In this document: positions 1-7,831 of the stretch, in pieces
How positions within the stretch are numbered: the stretch's first letter is position 1
How the letters are laid out: each line of letters starts with the position of its first letter
IMG/VR virus record: IMGVR_UViG_3300042542_002054
Location: 1 to 29,772 of that record
DNA from: a virus
Reading direction: 5' to 3' (one strand)
DNA: 29,772 nt
The notes under the pieces: model-generated
Told to the model about the DNA's origin: nothing
Database searches by the model: none
Seen by the model: the letters and a program-made list of their open reading frames with translations, nothing else
Translations under genes and position numbers: made by a program

Positions 1-2
1 GT

Positions 3-371
3 CAATATTGGGCATTACCTACAACTGCATGGCACTTACATCCTTCTTTAATTTCTCAATTAAGAAAATTAAAAGGATCAACAGGTGGCGCTCCAATGTT
101 TGTTGAAACGGGAACGGAAGATGGTGGGTCATTAGTTTATCTATTTGGATTCCCAGTCATTGTTAATCCTTATTTAGCCGCTCCAGCCGCAGGTAAGATT
201 TCAGGCGTGTTAGCAAATTGGGATCAATTCTTAACTATTGCTGATGCAGAGGAAATGAATATTAAACGCTTTGATCAAACTGCACCTGGTTTTATAACTT
301 TATTTGCAGAAAAACGATTAGCATCAACTGTTAGAAATCCTTTTGCAGGCGTATTTTTAGTAGGGGCTTAA
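3..371 (+). CDS. Major capsid protein, HK97 fold, C-terminal part (5' truncated by window)
   Basis: Open reading frame running in from the window edge in the frame starting at base 3; the ATG at 96 is internal, because the frame upstream reads QYWALPTTAWHLHP without a stop. The C-terminal 122 residues show the usual end of an HK97-type major capsid protein: a Gly-rich stretch before a P-domain/A-domain transition, then LFGFPVIVNP, VLANWDQF, and a final IRF-like segment ending RNPFAGVFLVGA. This subunit forms the icosahedral shell. It is followed 2 bases later by the head-tail connector gene, which fits the capsid-connector order of siphoviruses. The N-terminal arm or any delta domain lies outside the window. 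The family call comes from motif recognition and gene order, not from a search. Confidence 0.85.
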   Translation, partial: QYWALPTTAWHLHPSLISQLRKLKGSTGGAPMFVETGTEDGGSLVYLFGFPVIVNPYLAAPAAGKISGVLANWDQFLTIADAEEMNIKRFDQTAPGFITLFAEKRLASTVRNPFAGVFLVGA

Positions 372-373
372 TA

Positions 374-1039
374 ATGAGCGACACGCTTGGGCAAGTGCCG
401 TATGGAACTACTCGCAATCCGTTCAACTATGATAAGTTTGAACAGATTAGTCGCGACTTAACTACAAACTGGCTAACGACTGAAGAAATAGCGCAACAGT
501 TAAATTTAGGAACTGATGAATCGCAAGATACTTACTTGGAAAGTTTGGAATTAGCGGTTCGCATGCATATTGAAGATTATCTTGGTATGTCAATTTTCCC
601 GACATCATATAGGGTTTATTATGGCTTATCAGCTAATTTTTCAACGCCTGTTTATTTAGATTTGCCAGTTACAAGTTATGTTGATAAGTTTAATAGTGGT
701 AATTTAAGCATTACAAAAGTTGCTTATTATAATGGAAGCACACCAAGCGTTTTAACAACGATTGCTTCAAGTAATTATTATTATGATTCGACAGGAAATA
801 AAGTTGTATTAAATAGCGGTATTCCATCGGATGTAAGCACTTTTAGAACAAGTCCTGTCATTGTTGAATATACACAAAATGCAAACTTTACACAGGCTTA
901 TCCTGTAATTAAGCAAGCTGGATTATTATTATTTACGCATCTTTATAATAATAGATCAGAATCAGTAACGGATGGTTTGCAAAAGATTCCTTATGGAGTG
1001 GATTGTTTATTAAGACCTTATAAACCATTGGTAATGTAA
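374..1039 (+). CDS. Head-tail connector protein (gp6-like adaptor)
   Basis: 221 aa, starting two bases after the capsid stop codon. After a divergent N-terminus comes LTTEEIAQQLNL and the helical segment YLESLELAVRMHIEDYLGMSI (about residues 55-75). This helix-turn-helix pattern is typical of HK97 gp6 / SPP1 gp15-like connectors, which form a ring under the portal. The remainder is beta-rich (YRVYYGLSANF, VVLNSGIPSD, PVIVEYTQNANF) and a last helix carries VIKQAGLLLFTHLYNNR, common to this family. It is longer than minimal gp6 (about 100 aa) but matches the extended form found in many environmental phages. The next gene follows with no gap. Confidence 0.8.
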   Translation: MSDTLGQVPYGTTRNPFNYDKFEQISRDLTTNWLTTEEIAQQLNLGTDESQDTYLESLELAVRMHIEDYLGMSIFPTSYRVYYGLSANFSTPVYLDLPVTSYVDKFNSGNLSITKVAYYNGSTPSVLTTIASSNYYYDSTGNKVVLNSGIPSDVSTFRTSPVIVEYTQNANFTQAYPVIKQAGLLLFTHLYNNRSESVTDGLQKIPYGVDCLLRPYKPLVM

Positions 1040-1384
1040 ATGGCAATAACAAAATTTGAAACAGTAGCAGTTAATGATTTGTCTTTTACTACAAGCAGTT
1101 ATGGTGAAACACAAACAACTAAAACTCTAAAATTTACAAGCAGACCATTAATATCTGAAGTCAGAGCTAATGTAGCTTCTTCAGAAAAATTTAGAATATA
1201 TAGTGATTTGGTGCAAATGAAATTTAACTACACACCATATACTAGAGATATAGTAGATAACGATAATTTATATTCAATAACTTATCAAAATGTTGATTGG
1301 CGAATAGCTGATTCTAGTATATCTAATGATAGAATGAGTGTAACTTTGATATGTTACTTTAACAAACCAAGTGTAGATGTATAG
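1040..1384 (+). CDS. Head closure / head-tail joining protein (stopper)
   Basis: 114 aa, its ATG directly abutting the TAA of the connector gene. Predicted nearly all beta, with a central conserved-looking stretch NLYSITYQNVDWRIADSSI followed by a strand that ends the protein. A small all-beta protein after the connector and before the tail terminator is the position and shape of SPP1 gp16/HK97 head-closure proteins, which seal the connector pore and bind the tail. The primary-sequence signature is weak, so the call rests mainly on position, size and the N-x-Y-x-I-x(4)-V-x-W pattern near residue 80-90. Confidence 0.6.
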   Translation: MAITKFETVAVNDLSFTTSSYGETQTTKTLKFTSRPLISEVRANVASSEKFRIYSDLVQMKFNYTPYTRDIVDNDNLYSITYQNVDWRIADSSISNDRMSVTLICYFNKPSVDV

Positions 1385-1804
1385 ATGGCAACTCAACAAG
1401 ATGTTAGGTTATACGCACAGGCAATACAAGCACAATTATCTAGTATAGTTACGCCTGTTCCTGTATATGCTAATTTCAATAGAAATTTTGCAACGCAACC
1501 TAAATTTATTACTTGGCAATTAAGAGATGTGCATCAACCAGTTTATACTGGTAATGTTCAAAGTATTAAAGGCATAGATACACCTGTTTTCCAAATAAGT
1601 GTATTTACTACAGAAATGGCAGATGGTTTTAATATTGCAAATACTATTTTGCAAGCATTACATGGTTATAGTGGAACTTTTGGTAATGTTACTTATAATT
1701 TTAAAGTTTCAAAAGCAGATGTAGTGTGGTTATATCATGGATACGACAATGAGATTGGGCTTCATAATATATTTATGGACTGCACTTTATATATACCAAC
1801 ATAA
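1385..1804 (+). CDS. Tail terminator / tail completion protein (DUF3168-like)
   Basis: 139 aa, abutting the previous gene (TAG then ATG). It has an N-terminal helix (DVRLYAQAIQAQLSSIV), then beta strands PKFITWQLRDVHQPVY and TPVFQISVFTTEMADGFNIANTI, and a C-terminal strand ending in CTLYIPT. This alpha-beta arrangement, with a 'xxFQISVFT' strand followed by a helix, is that of DUF3168/gp17-like tail terminators that cap the tail tube and join it to the head. It lies immediately before the major tail protein gene, as in many siphoviruses. Function is by family resemblance and order. Confidence 0.65.
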   Translation: MATQQDVRLYAQAIQAQLSSIVTPVPVYANFNRNFATQPKFITWQLRDVHQPVYTGNVQSIKGIDTPVFQISVFTTEMADGFNIANTILQALHGYSGTFGNVTYNFKVSKADVVWLYHGYDNEIGLHNIFMDCTLYIPT

Positions 1805-1838
1805 GATTTTTTAATTTTTTAATGTGAGGAAATAAATT

Positions 1839-2333
1839 ATGGCACTTCCAAATAAAGTTTTACCAGGTTTTAGCGCAAGTCTTTATTGCCAAGCTTCAGC
1901 AACACCAACACCTTTAACAGTAGCAAACCTTTCTGTATATGCAAGCGTTTCAGCTTTAGCAGTTTCAGCAAATTTATTGCCTGTAGAAGCTATTCCAGCT
2001 TTTGGTCAAGATGATGCAATGGCTAACTTTAATGTAGCAGGCTCTCGTCAATCTGACAAGATTCCTACACAAGCCGCTCCAACATCAATGACAATTACTG
2101 CCGCTTGGAATCCAAGTGACACAAACCTTTTATTAATGCGTGGCGATGCATACAACGGCACAATTGACAGAACATTTATTATTTCTGCAACTGATGGCAC
2201 AAACATTGTAAATTATGCTTTTAATGGCCGAGTAGGTCAATTCACAGTCGATCCTAACCCAACGGCTGAAGCTAAATGCACATTTACAATTCACCCGCGC
2301 GGCAATCAATATGGTTGGTCAAACAACGCTTAA
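1839..2333 (+). CDS. Major tail tube protein
   Basis: 164 aa. It is preceded by a clear ribosome binding site (GTGAGGAAA, about 8 bases before the ATG) and by the only non-coding gap (34 bases) in the first 3 kb, in keeping with a highly expressed structural gene. Beta-rich sequence with the tube-protein features PGFSASLYCQ near the N-terminus, a central SMTITAAWNPSDTNLLLMRGDAYNG loop and a C-terminal FNGRVGQFTVDPNPTAEAKCTFTIHPRG strand pair (about residues 127-156). The 'V..F..D......A..TFTI.P.G' ending is the classic end of siphovirus tail tube proteins. GC at wobble positions is slightly higher than in its neighbours, another sign of strong expression. Confidence 0.8.
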   Translation: MALPNKVLPGFSASLYCQASATPTPLTVANLSVYASVSALAVSANLLPVEAIPAFGQDDAMANFNVAGSRQSDKIPTQAAPTSMTITAAWNPSDTNLLLMRGDAYNGTIDRTFIISATDGTNIVNYAFNGRVGQFTVDPNPTAEAKCTFTIHPRGNQYGWSNNA

Positions 2334-2345
2334 TAAGGATTAAAT

Positions 2346-2570
2346 ATGAAATTATCTGAAGCTATTGAATTATTGACAAGCACCTATCAAAGCCTTGATG
2401 CAGTAGCTTTAGGCTTGCCTGTCGATGCAAAAGAAGTTGCTGATGCTTTAGCAAAAGCTGATCCTGATAGTGCTGAATATGTTGCACTACAAGCATTAGC
2501 TAAAGTTAATCCTTATGAAAATACAAAAAAAGAAAAGGTAAAACAAAATGACGACTACAATCAAGAATAG
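2346..2570 (+). CDS. Small acidic protein of the tail module, unknown
   Basis: 74 aa with a good ribosome binding site (AAGGATTAAAT before ATG). Helical, acidic in the middle (ADALAKADPDSAEYVALQALAKV) with a Lys-rich tail. Not recognised. Its position directly after the major tail protein and overlap of 23 bases with the next small gene suggest a tail-assembly accessory role. The tandem of two small ORFs could play the part of an additional chaperone, but nothing in the sequence proves it. Confidence 0.6.
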   Translation: MKLSEAIELLTSTYQSLDAVALGLPVDAKEVADALAKADPDSAEYVALQALAKVNPYENTKKEKVKQNDDYNQE

Positions 2571-2775
2571 TGACGACTTATTAAGTTATTTGGTATCCCA
2601 AGCTGGTTCAGGTCAAAAGAACTGGTTTGGGTTTGCCCAACAACGCTTAACAGGTATTAATCTAGCGCATGAGATAGCTAAAAATCATGCAGATAAATTA
2701 ACACCTGAAGAATGTGTTGATTATGCTATTAAGCTTAATAATGCGGTTTACCATAAAATAATTAAGGCAGACTAA
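2548..2775 (+). CDS. Small helical protein of the tail module, unknown
   Basis: 75 aa. Starts inside the end of the previous gene (GGTAAAACAAA precedes its ATG) and ends in a TAATG overlap with the gp10-like gene, so it is translationally coupled on both sides. Contains WFGFAQQRLTGINLAHEIAKNHADKLTPEECVDYAIKLNNAVYHKII, an amphipathic helical pattern. No family recognised. Sandwiched between the tail tube gene and the gp10-like gene. Confidence 0.6.
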   Translation: MTTTIKNSDDLLSYLVSQAGSGQKNWFGFAQQRLTGINLAHEIAKNHADKLTPEECVDYAIKLNNAVYHKIIKAD

Positions 2776-3329
2776 TGAGCGTTAAATTTGCCGTCAATGG
2801 TTTAAAAGAAACTCTTGATGCATTTAAAGAATTTCAAGAGCAGTTTGGCGATAAAGACGCAAAGAGCAAGGTATTAATACCAGCAGTTAGAGAAGCCATG
2901 AAGCCTGTATTGGCTATGGCAAAAGCATTGTCACCTAAAGACACAGGCGCATTGGATCGTTCTTTATATATCACCGCAAGGCGACCTACTAGAAAAGATA
3001 TGAAGTCAAGATATGTAACACCAAAAGATTCTGTTATATCTCTCGTTTCATCTCGACCAATTCCTAAAAAAGTAAAGCAACAATTTCAAGCTCAATATGG
3101 TGATTTAAAAGGCAAGGAATATAAAAAGGCTAGAAGGAAGTTTTATACTGAAGCTGGCGTTATGTTTGACGCTAGAGCAATAGCTAATGAATTCGGAACG
3201 GCTAATATGTCAGCCAAACCATTTATGCGAGTATCATTAGAATCACAAGCTCAAGCCGTTGCGGCAAAATTAGGAATGATTATTAAACAAAAAATGGATG
3301 CTTATAAAGCTAAAAAATTAACAACATAA
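2775..3329 (+). CDS. HK97 gp10-like neck/tail protein
   Basis: 184 aa. Begins V-N-G-L-x-E-T-L (residues 7-14) and then KVLIPAVREAMKPVLAMAKALSPKDTGALDRSL. The A.....SP.DTG.L..S pattern (about residues 52-66) is the hallmark of the HK97-gp10-like family. The second hallmark, YA..vEFGT....A.PFMRPA, is visible as ARAIANEFGTANMSAKPFMRVSLESQ (about residues 134-159). These proteins sit at the head-tail interface (neck). The gene lies after the tail tube gene, whereas in HK97-type clusters it normally comes before the terminator, so the local order is shuffled. Lys/Arg-rich insertion at residues 70-120. Confidence 0.75.
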   Translation: MSVKFAVNGLKETLDAFKEFQEQFGDKDAKSKVLIPAVREAMKPVLAMAKALSPKDTGALDRSLYITARRPTRKDMKSRYVTPKDSVISLVSSRPIPKKVKQQFQAQYGDLKGKEYKKARRKFYTEAGVMFDARAIANEFGTANMSAKPFMRVSLESQAQAVAAKLGMIIKQKMDAYKAKKLTT

Positions 3330-3338
3330 GGAAAAGAT

Positions 3339-3809
3339 ATGAGTAAATTAGGATCAGCGCTCGGTAAAAAATACGAGGAAAATAGATTATCAGTATTAAC
3401 TAGGTCGTTTGAATTAGGCGATCATACATTTAAAGTAAGAGTTCCAAGCGTTCAAGAAATTGAAGCCATTTATAATTACTTTAAAAATCCTAATGAAGAA
3501 AAAGTAGAACAAGAATATCAGTTAATGATAGCAGCTTTTGAGAATATAAAAGATCAAGAAGGTGTGGAAGTTAAAGATAATGACTTTATTATTGATGGCA
3601 GATCAGTAAGAGAAACTGCTAAAAATAAACATATATTGCAACACAGAATAGTTGAATATATTAAATTTCTAATACCTGAAACAGGATCATTAGAAGATAT
3701 AACTTATCAAGATGTAGAAACTGAATTTCCATTATCTGTCCAAATGACTTTAGTGGAAAAAATTAACGAGGTTATTAGTCCTGACTATAAAGACATAAAG
3801 TCAAAGTAG
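3339..3809 (+). CDS. Tail assembly chaperone, short form (gpG-like)
   Basis: 156 aa with a ribosome binding site AAGGAAAAGAT before ATG. Contains a beta strand pair (FELGDHTFKVRVPSVQEIEAIYNYF) followed by helices. This is the 'targets tail-assembly chaperone' pattern of lambda gpG/HK97 gp13-type proteins that coat the tape measure protein during tail assembly. It is the second last ORF before the tape measure gene. The stop codon TAG at 3807-3809 directly follows a TCA-AAG, and a -1 slip there reads into the next ORF without a stop, giving a longer gpGT-like product (see separate entry). Confidence 0.7.
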   Translation: MSKLGSALGKKYEENRLSVLTRSFELGDHTFKVRVPSVQEIEAIYNYFKNPNEEKVEQEYQLMIAAFENIKDQEGVEVKDNDFIIDGRSVRETAKNKHILQHRIVEYIKFLIPETGSLEDITYQDVETEFPLSVQMTLVEKINEVISPDYKDIKSK

Positions 3810-4150
3810 TAGGCTCGTTAAGAACCCAAGTTCGGGCGGCTATGGTCTTTAACGGGCATACAATACAAGATATAGATGCGCTTGATGAGCATACCATGAA
3901 TGAAATAACAGTCATGTATGCGGATGGGTTAGTTGGAAATAGAAGCTTATTAACTATGCAAGGAACTCTAGTTGCTGGAGTTTTTAATTATTTAAGAGCA
4001 AGTAATAGCTCACCCTATACTCTAAAAAGCGTTTTAGGTAGTGCTTATGAATATATTTATGGCATAGAAAAAGCTGATCCCAGCGAATCTTTACTTACAT
4101 TTATGTCACAAGCACCTGACTTTAAAATGGACAGATTTCAAGGTAAATAA
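3339..4150 (+). CDS. Tail assembly chaperone, -1 frameshift product (gpGT-like), 270 aa predicted
   Basis: The ORF usually started at ATG 3842 has no ribosome binding site (CGGGCGGCT precedes it) and its -1 frame is open upstream to base 3791, overlapping the end of the chaperone ORF. Reading on from the slip gives V-V-G-S-L-R-T-Q-V-R-A-A and then MVFNGHTIQDIDALDEHTMN, a natural continuation. Slippage at A-AAG (3803-3806, just before TAG, or the equal motif at 3797-3800) fuses 156 or 154 residues to 114 or 116 others, 270 in all. This matches the G/GT arrangement widespread in siphoviruses: the T domain binds the tail tube protein and the G domain the tape measure. The frameshift itself is inferred. 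Confidence 0.65.
3797..3809 (+). promoter_or_regulatory. Candidate -1 ribosomal frameshift site
   Basis: Two A-AAG slippery tetramers (3797-3800 and 3803-3806) occur in the only window (3791-3809) where both frames are open. The second is followed at once by the zero-frame stop TAG, which favours pausing. tRNA-Lys on AAG can re-pair with AAA in the -1 frame. It is not the lambda heptamer, and I could not fold the downstream RNA for a stimulatory structure. Confidence 0.5.
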
Positions 4151-4152
4151 CA

Positions 4153-5973
4153 ATGGCAATTATTTCAAGGTTAGCGGTTTTACTTGGGCTTGATGCAGGC
4201 GAGTTTAATGCCAATCTAGGTAAGGCTAAAGAAAAAGTAGAAGGCTTTAGTATTGGTGCAAAAGCATCTTTACTTGCAATTGCGTATGCTTTTGCGGCTT
4301 CCGCTAAAGAAGCAGTTATGTTTGCGGATAGAATTGAAGAAGTAGCAAAAGCTAATGATATGTCAATTCAATCTGTATTGCGTTTGTCAAGCGCATTACA
4401 GTTAAGCGGTGGCAATACTGATGATGCTGGTAAACTTATGGCATCATTCGCTAATAAAGTTGATGAAGCCGCACAAGGATCAGAAAAAGCACAAAAAGCT
4501 TTTACATCTATTGGCATATCTCTAAAAGATTTAAGAACCCTCACTCCCCAAGAATTATTTGAAAAAACTGCAATTGCTTTAGCTTCTATTGAAGATACCA
4601 CAAAAAGAAATGCTACGGCTATGGATATGTTTGGCCGAGCAGTTCGCGGCACAGATATTAAAAGTTTAGGTGATCAATTACAAGCCAATAAAAACAAATT
4701 TGAAGGCGCAGAGGAATCATTTACTAGAATTGCTAATTCTGTTGATCGTTTAGATAAATTAACTTTTCAATTAAAAGTTCAAATATCTAATGGCCTCGCG
4801 CCTGCTTTTGATATAGCAACACAAGCAATGGAAAGGTTTTTTGAAAAACAAAGCAAACTAATTGACAGATTTGCAGAAATTAGAAAAGAAGCTGGATGGT
4901 GGGCGGCTTGGAAAGATAAAGAAGGTATTGAAAAATATGTTGCTCCAAGTGAAAGAGAATTTGGATCAGTTCAAGGCGCTAATGTTCCTGGCATTATGTC
5001 AGGCATTGGTGGCGTAGCCGCAGATAAAAAAAATATTAGAGAAGTTACGGAAGCTAAAAATAAAGAAGCTGAAGCTGAAGCAAAAAAACAAAAAGAAGCT
5101 TTAAAAAGGCAACAAGAATTTTACGAAAAAGAATTATTAATTACTCAAGCTAAAGGTGAAAGATTACAAAAAGAAAATGAATTAGCTTTTGTTTCAGAAA
5201 ATGAAAGAAAATTACAACTTGAATTATTTGATATAGAACAAAAGCGTAAACAATTAACTTTAGGTGATCAATTTGGTCGTAGGATGACTGAAGATCAAGC
5301 TAACAAATGGGCTGAAGCAGAAAAGGCTCGCGCGCAAGAAGCATATCAAATTGGTGAATCACAAAGAAGTTTTGAATTTGGTTGGAAAAAAGCTTTTGCT
5401 AGTTATACCGATAGCGCTACTAATGCTGCTAAAATGGGTGAGCAAGCATTCGTATCAGTTACTTCAAATATGGAACAAGCCCTAGATAATTTTGTATCGA
5501 CAGGAAAACTTAAATTTGGTGATCTAGCTAGAAGTATTATTGCTGATCTTATTAAAATTCAAATGCGCGCACAAATAACTTCTATGTTTGGATCATTAGG
5601 AAAGATATTTGGATTTATGGGCGGCGGCGGTGGCGGTAGCGGTATGTTTACTGGCTCAACTGGCGAAATAGGCGGCTCTATTCATATTGGAGCTAGAGCA
5701 GGCGGTGGCGATGTTATGGGCGGATCACCTTACCTTGTAGGCGAACAAGGACCTGAATTAATAATACCAAGAAATAACGGAACTGTTATTCCAAATAATC
5801 AGTTAGGTTCTGCGATGGGCGGTGGCCCGCAAGTAGTGTATAATGGGCCTTATATTGCAAGCATGAGTGCTATTGATACGCAATCTGCTACACAATTTTT
5901 AGCTAAAAATAAAAATGCAGTATTCGCAGCCAATCAATCTGCTACAAGATCATTACCACAATCAAGGACATAA
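4153..5973 (+). CDS. Tail length tape measure protein
   Basis: 606 aa, the longest helical protein of the module and located right after the chaperones. N-terminal half (to about residue 250) is helical with hydrophobic stretch LLAIAYAFAASAKEAV (about 40-55) and segments such as IQSVLRLSSALQLSGGNTDDA that are typical of tape measure proteins. About residues 295-400 form a charged coiled coil. The C-terminal part resembles the lambda tape-measure C-domain: FGWKKAFASYTDSATNAAKMGEQAF and ALDNFVSTGKLKFGDLARSI (about 410-465), then a Gly-rich hinge and the motif YLVGEQGPELIIPRNNGTVIPN. It spans the tail lumen and sets tail length. At roughly 0.15 nm per residue (general rule) it would fit a short tail near 90 nm. 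Confidence 0.9.
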   Translation: MAIISRLAVLLGLDAGEFNANLGKAKEKVEGFSIGAKASLLAIAYAFAASAKEAVMFADRIEEVAKANDMSIQSVLRLSSALQLSGGNTDDAGKLMASFANKVDEAAQGSEKAQKAFTSIGISLKDLRTLTPQELFEKTAIALASIEDTTKRNATAMDMFGRAVRGTDIKSLGDQLQANKNKFEGAEESFTRIANSVDRLDKLTFQLKVQISNGLAPAFDIATQAMERFFEKQSKLIDRFAEIRKEAGWWAAWKDKEGIEKYVAPSEREFGSVQGANVPGIMSGIGGVAADKKNIREVTEAKNKEAEAEAKKQKEALKRQQEFYEKELLITQAKGERLQKENELAFVSENERKLQLELFDIEQKRKQLTLGDQFGRRMTEDQANKWAEAEKARAQEAYQIGESQRSFEFGWKKAFASYTDSATNAAKMGEQAFVSVTSNMEQALDNFVSTGKLKFGDLARSIIADLIKIQMRAQITSMFGSLGKIFGFMGGGGGGSGMFTGSTGEIGGSIHIGARAGGGDVMGGSPYLVGEQGPELIIPRNNGTVIPNNQLGSAMGGGPQVVYNGPYIASMSAIDTQSATQFLAKNKNAVFAANQSATRSLPQSRT

Positions 5974-5976
5974 GTT

Positions 5977-6657
5977 ATGTCACTAAATACAATATTATCT
6001 GTTTGTGAATCTATTGCCATTAACGATCAAAAGCTTGTAGGTCAAGTTTTAAGTCGTAATCAACGCATCTCTACTTCCGAATTACTTACTGTTCAACCTT
6101 TTGAATTTACTATGAAGCCAATGAATTATTTGCTTTATAGTCAAAACAGAACTGTATTATCAACCCTACGAACCAATGACAAAGCTACAGAACAGTTTTT
6201 AAATTTTGGCGTTACAGGTTGGCTTAATTATATTGCCTATCAAGGCGATATGACTTCCGTTCAAGTTGGTGCTTGTGCTTGGCAAACTTCCTCTGCAAAT
6301 AAAACTTTAGTATTAGGTTCTTTACCTTCTATTTCTGCTACTGCTTACATTGTAAAAACAGGTGATTTTTGTCAAGTAGGTCGATATGCTTATATAGCAA
6401 CTGCGGATGTTCAAAGAGGATCAGGCTCAACAGTTAATATTCCTGTTCACAGAAATCTTATAACTACATTAGCTTCTACTGTTCAATGCGTTATAGGGCA
6501 ATACGGAACAACCATAGCGCTTGGTGGCGGAACTTATACAGGCACTACATTTCCTGTAATTTTAAAAGAATATCCAACTTATACATTAGTGCCTATGACC
6601 AATGATTCATTTATATCTTGGAATGGTGCTTTTGTAGCTTTTGAAGATGTCCTATGA
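5977..6657 (+). CDS. Distal tail / minor tail protein
   Basis: 226 aa, three bases after the tape measure stop. Beta-rich with a central CQVGRYAYIATADVQRGSGSTVNIPVHRNLI segment (about residues 129-159). It is the first gene after the tape measure, the position of Dit or lambda gpM/gpL-type proteins that build the tail-tip hub. The family is not securely identified from sequence; the call is from position and fold-like composition. It ends in an ATGA overlap with the next gene, so the two are coupled. Confidence 0.6.
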   Translation: MSLNTILSVCESIAINDQKLVGQVLSRNQRISTSELLTVQPFEFTMKPMNYLLYSQNRTVLSTLRTNDKATEQFLNFGVTGWLNYIAYQGDMTSVQVGACAWQTSSANKTLVLGSLPSISATAYIVKTGDFCQVGRYAYIATADVQRGSGSTVNIPVHRNLITTLASTVQCVIGQYGTTIALGGGTYTGTTFPVILKEYPTYTLVPMTNDSFISWNGAFVAFEDVL

Positions 6658-7409
6658 ATGTAATAGCGCCAGTAGATAATACCAATAATATAAGAATGGC
6701 GGATTTTGTCCGCGTAACTACTTATTCTGATACTGTAGTTAATGCTGGTTCTTTTGTTATAGGAACAACATATAAAATTAGAACGGCAGGCAATACTAAC
6801 TTTACTTTAGTGGGCGCTTCTTCAAGTGCCGTAGGAACTGTATTTACCGCAACTGGTGTTGGCACAGGAACAGGAACAGTTAATGCTACCGCCATATATC
6901 GTTTTGCTACAACACCAAGCGCTTTAACCATTACCGCAGTCGATACTCAACCTTTTGACGCTCTTGGCGGATTAGTAAAAATTAATGATGTTCAAAGAGA
7001 TATTAAATCAACGGCTAACGAAACATCAATTACATTAGTGGGTATTGATACTGCTTTATTAGGTTGGGTATTAAGCAATCAAATTAAAGGCTCTCTTATT
7101 GAAATGTGGCATGGTTTTTTTGATACCAATGGCGCATTAATAACTACTGGCGGAACTGGCGGTCTTTATAAATTTTTTACTGGCTACATAAACGCTTTTT
7201 CTATTTCAGAACAATGGATGGAAGAAATAAGAATGTATGTAGGCGTAATAAATGCTTCAGCTTCTAGCATTCAAATTATTTTGCAAAACAGAACTGCTGG
7301 TCGATACACTAATAATAACGCATGGACTTACTTTACACCTGGCGATACCTCAATGGCTCGTGTAGGTTTTATAGAAACAATCAATTACGCTTTCGGAAAA
7401 GATGTGTGA
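6654..7409 (+). CDS. Minor tail protein with inserted beta-module (gpL-like)
   Basis: 251 aa, coupled to the preceding gene by ATGA. The flanks (MADFVRVTTYS at residues 15-25 and YRFATTPSALTITAVDTQPFDALGGLVKINDVQRDIK from about residue 80) are continuous with a gpL/DUF2163-like tail-tip protein of about 190-200 aa. Between them, about residues 28-78, sits a Gly/Thr-rich module (AGSFVIGTTYKIRTAG ... GTVFTATGVGTGTGTVNA). I recognise this type of module as recurrent in environmental phage structural proteins, where it is inserted at different places. The C-terminal part has FFTGYINAFSISEQWMEEIRM. Its probable role is in the tail-tip hub next to the tail-tip protein. The coding overlaps the start of the following gene by four bases. 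Confidence 0.65.
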   Translation: MNVIAPVDNTNNIRMADFVRVTTYSDTVVNAGSFVIGTTYKIRTAGNTNFTLVGASSSAVGTVFTATGVGTGTGTVNATAIYRFATTPSALTITAVDTQPFDALGGLVKINDVQRDIKSTANETSITLVGIDTALLGWVLSNQIKGSLIEMWHGFFDTNGALITTGGTGGLYKFFTGYINAFSISEQWMEEIRMYVGVINASASSIQIILQNRTAGRYTNNNAWTYFTPGDTSMARVGFIETINYAFGKDV

Positions 7410-7831
7410 TAAGATTTGCCAATAAATACGATAACGATAAGATAATAGAGCTGCTAAAAGATTTTGCGATTAAATCAAATAATCCAGTAACAAATAATCC
7501 TTTAGCTTGGTCAAAAACTTATATTGAACAGATATTAGCTGCTTTATATGCTGGTCATGGCTTTGTGTTAATTGATGATAAGCAAACAGACATATTAATA
7601 GCCGCAAAAACACAATGCTTTTGGTTGAAAGAAATATATCAATTACAAGAAGTTATGCTTACTGCAAATAATAAATTTGTTGTAGTTAAGCTAATAAAAG
7701 AATATGTAAGAATAGCAAAAGAAATGCTAGCCAAAAAAGAAATAAATCAAGCAGTTATGTCATCTTATGATGATCTTAAATTTGAAAGATATGGAATGAA
7801 TAAATTAGAAATACATTGGGAAATTAAATGA
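7406..7831 (+). CDS. GNAT-like acyltransferase-fold protein of the tail module
   Basis: 141 aa. I start it at GTG 7406, which overlaps the TGA of the previous gene (GTGTGA) and has GGAAAAG upstream; the longer frame from 7322 would run 84 bases inside the upstream gene. The start MIRFANKYDNDKIIELLKDFA is a usual GNAT beginning, followed by a helix, YAGHGFVLIDD (beta 2) and LQEVML (beta 4 like). The acetyl-CoA loop R/QxxGxG/A is not recognisable after residue 95, so catalytic activity is doubtful. GNAT-like ORFs between the L-like and J-like tail genes are common in lambda-like tail modules of environmental phages. It ends by an ATGA overlap with the tail-tip gene. Confidence 0.6.
   Translation: MIRFANKYDNDKIIELLKDFAIKSNNPVTNNPLAWSKTYIEQILAALYAGHGFVLIDDKQTDILIAAKTQCFWLKEIYQLQEVMLTANNKFVVVKLIKEYVRIAKEMLAKKEINQAVMSSYDDLKFERYGMNKLEIHWEIK

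Noticed and set aside
96-371. ATG at 96 as the start of a short gene
   Set aside because: The frame is open upstream to the window edge and reads as capsid protein, so the ATG is internal.
3842-4150. Independent gene starting at ATG 3842
   Set aside because: No ribosome binding site, and the frame continues upstream into the chaperone gene; better explained by a -1 frameshift.
7322-7405. Upstream extension of the GNAT-like gene to 7322
   Set aside because: This part lies fully inside the preceding gene; GTG 7406 overlaps the stop and has a ribosome binding site.
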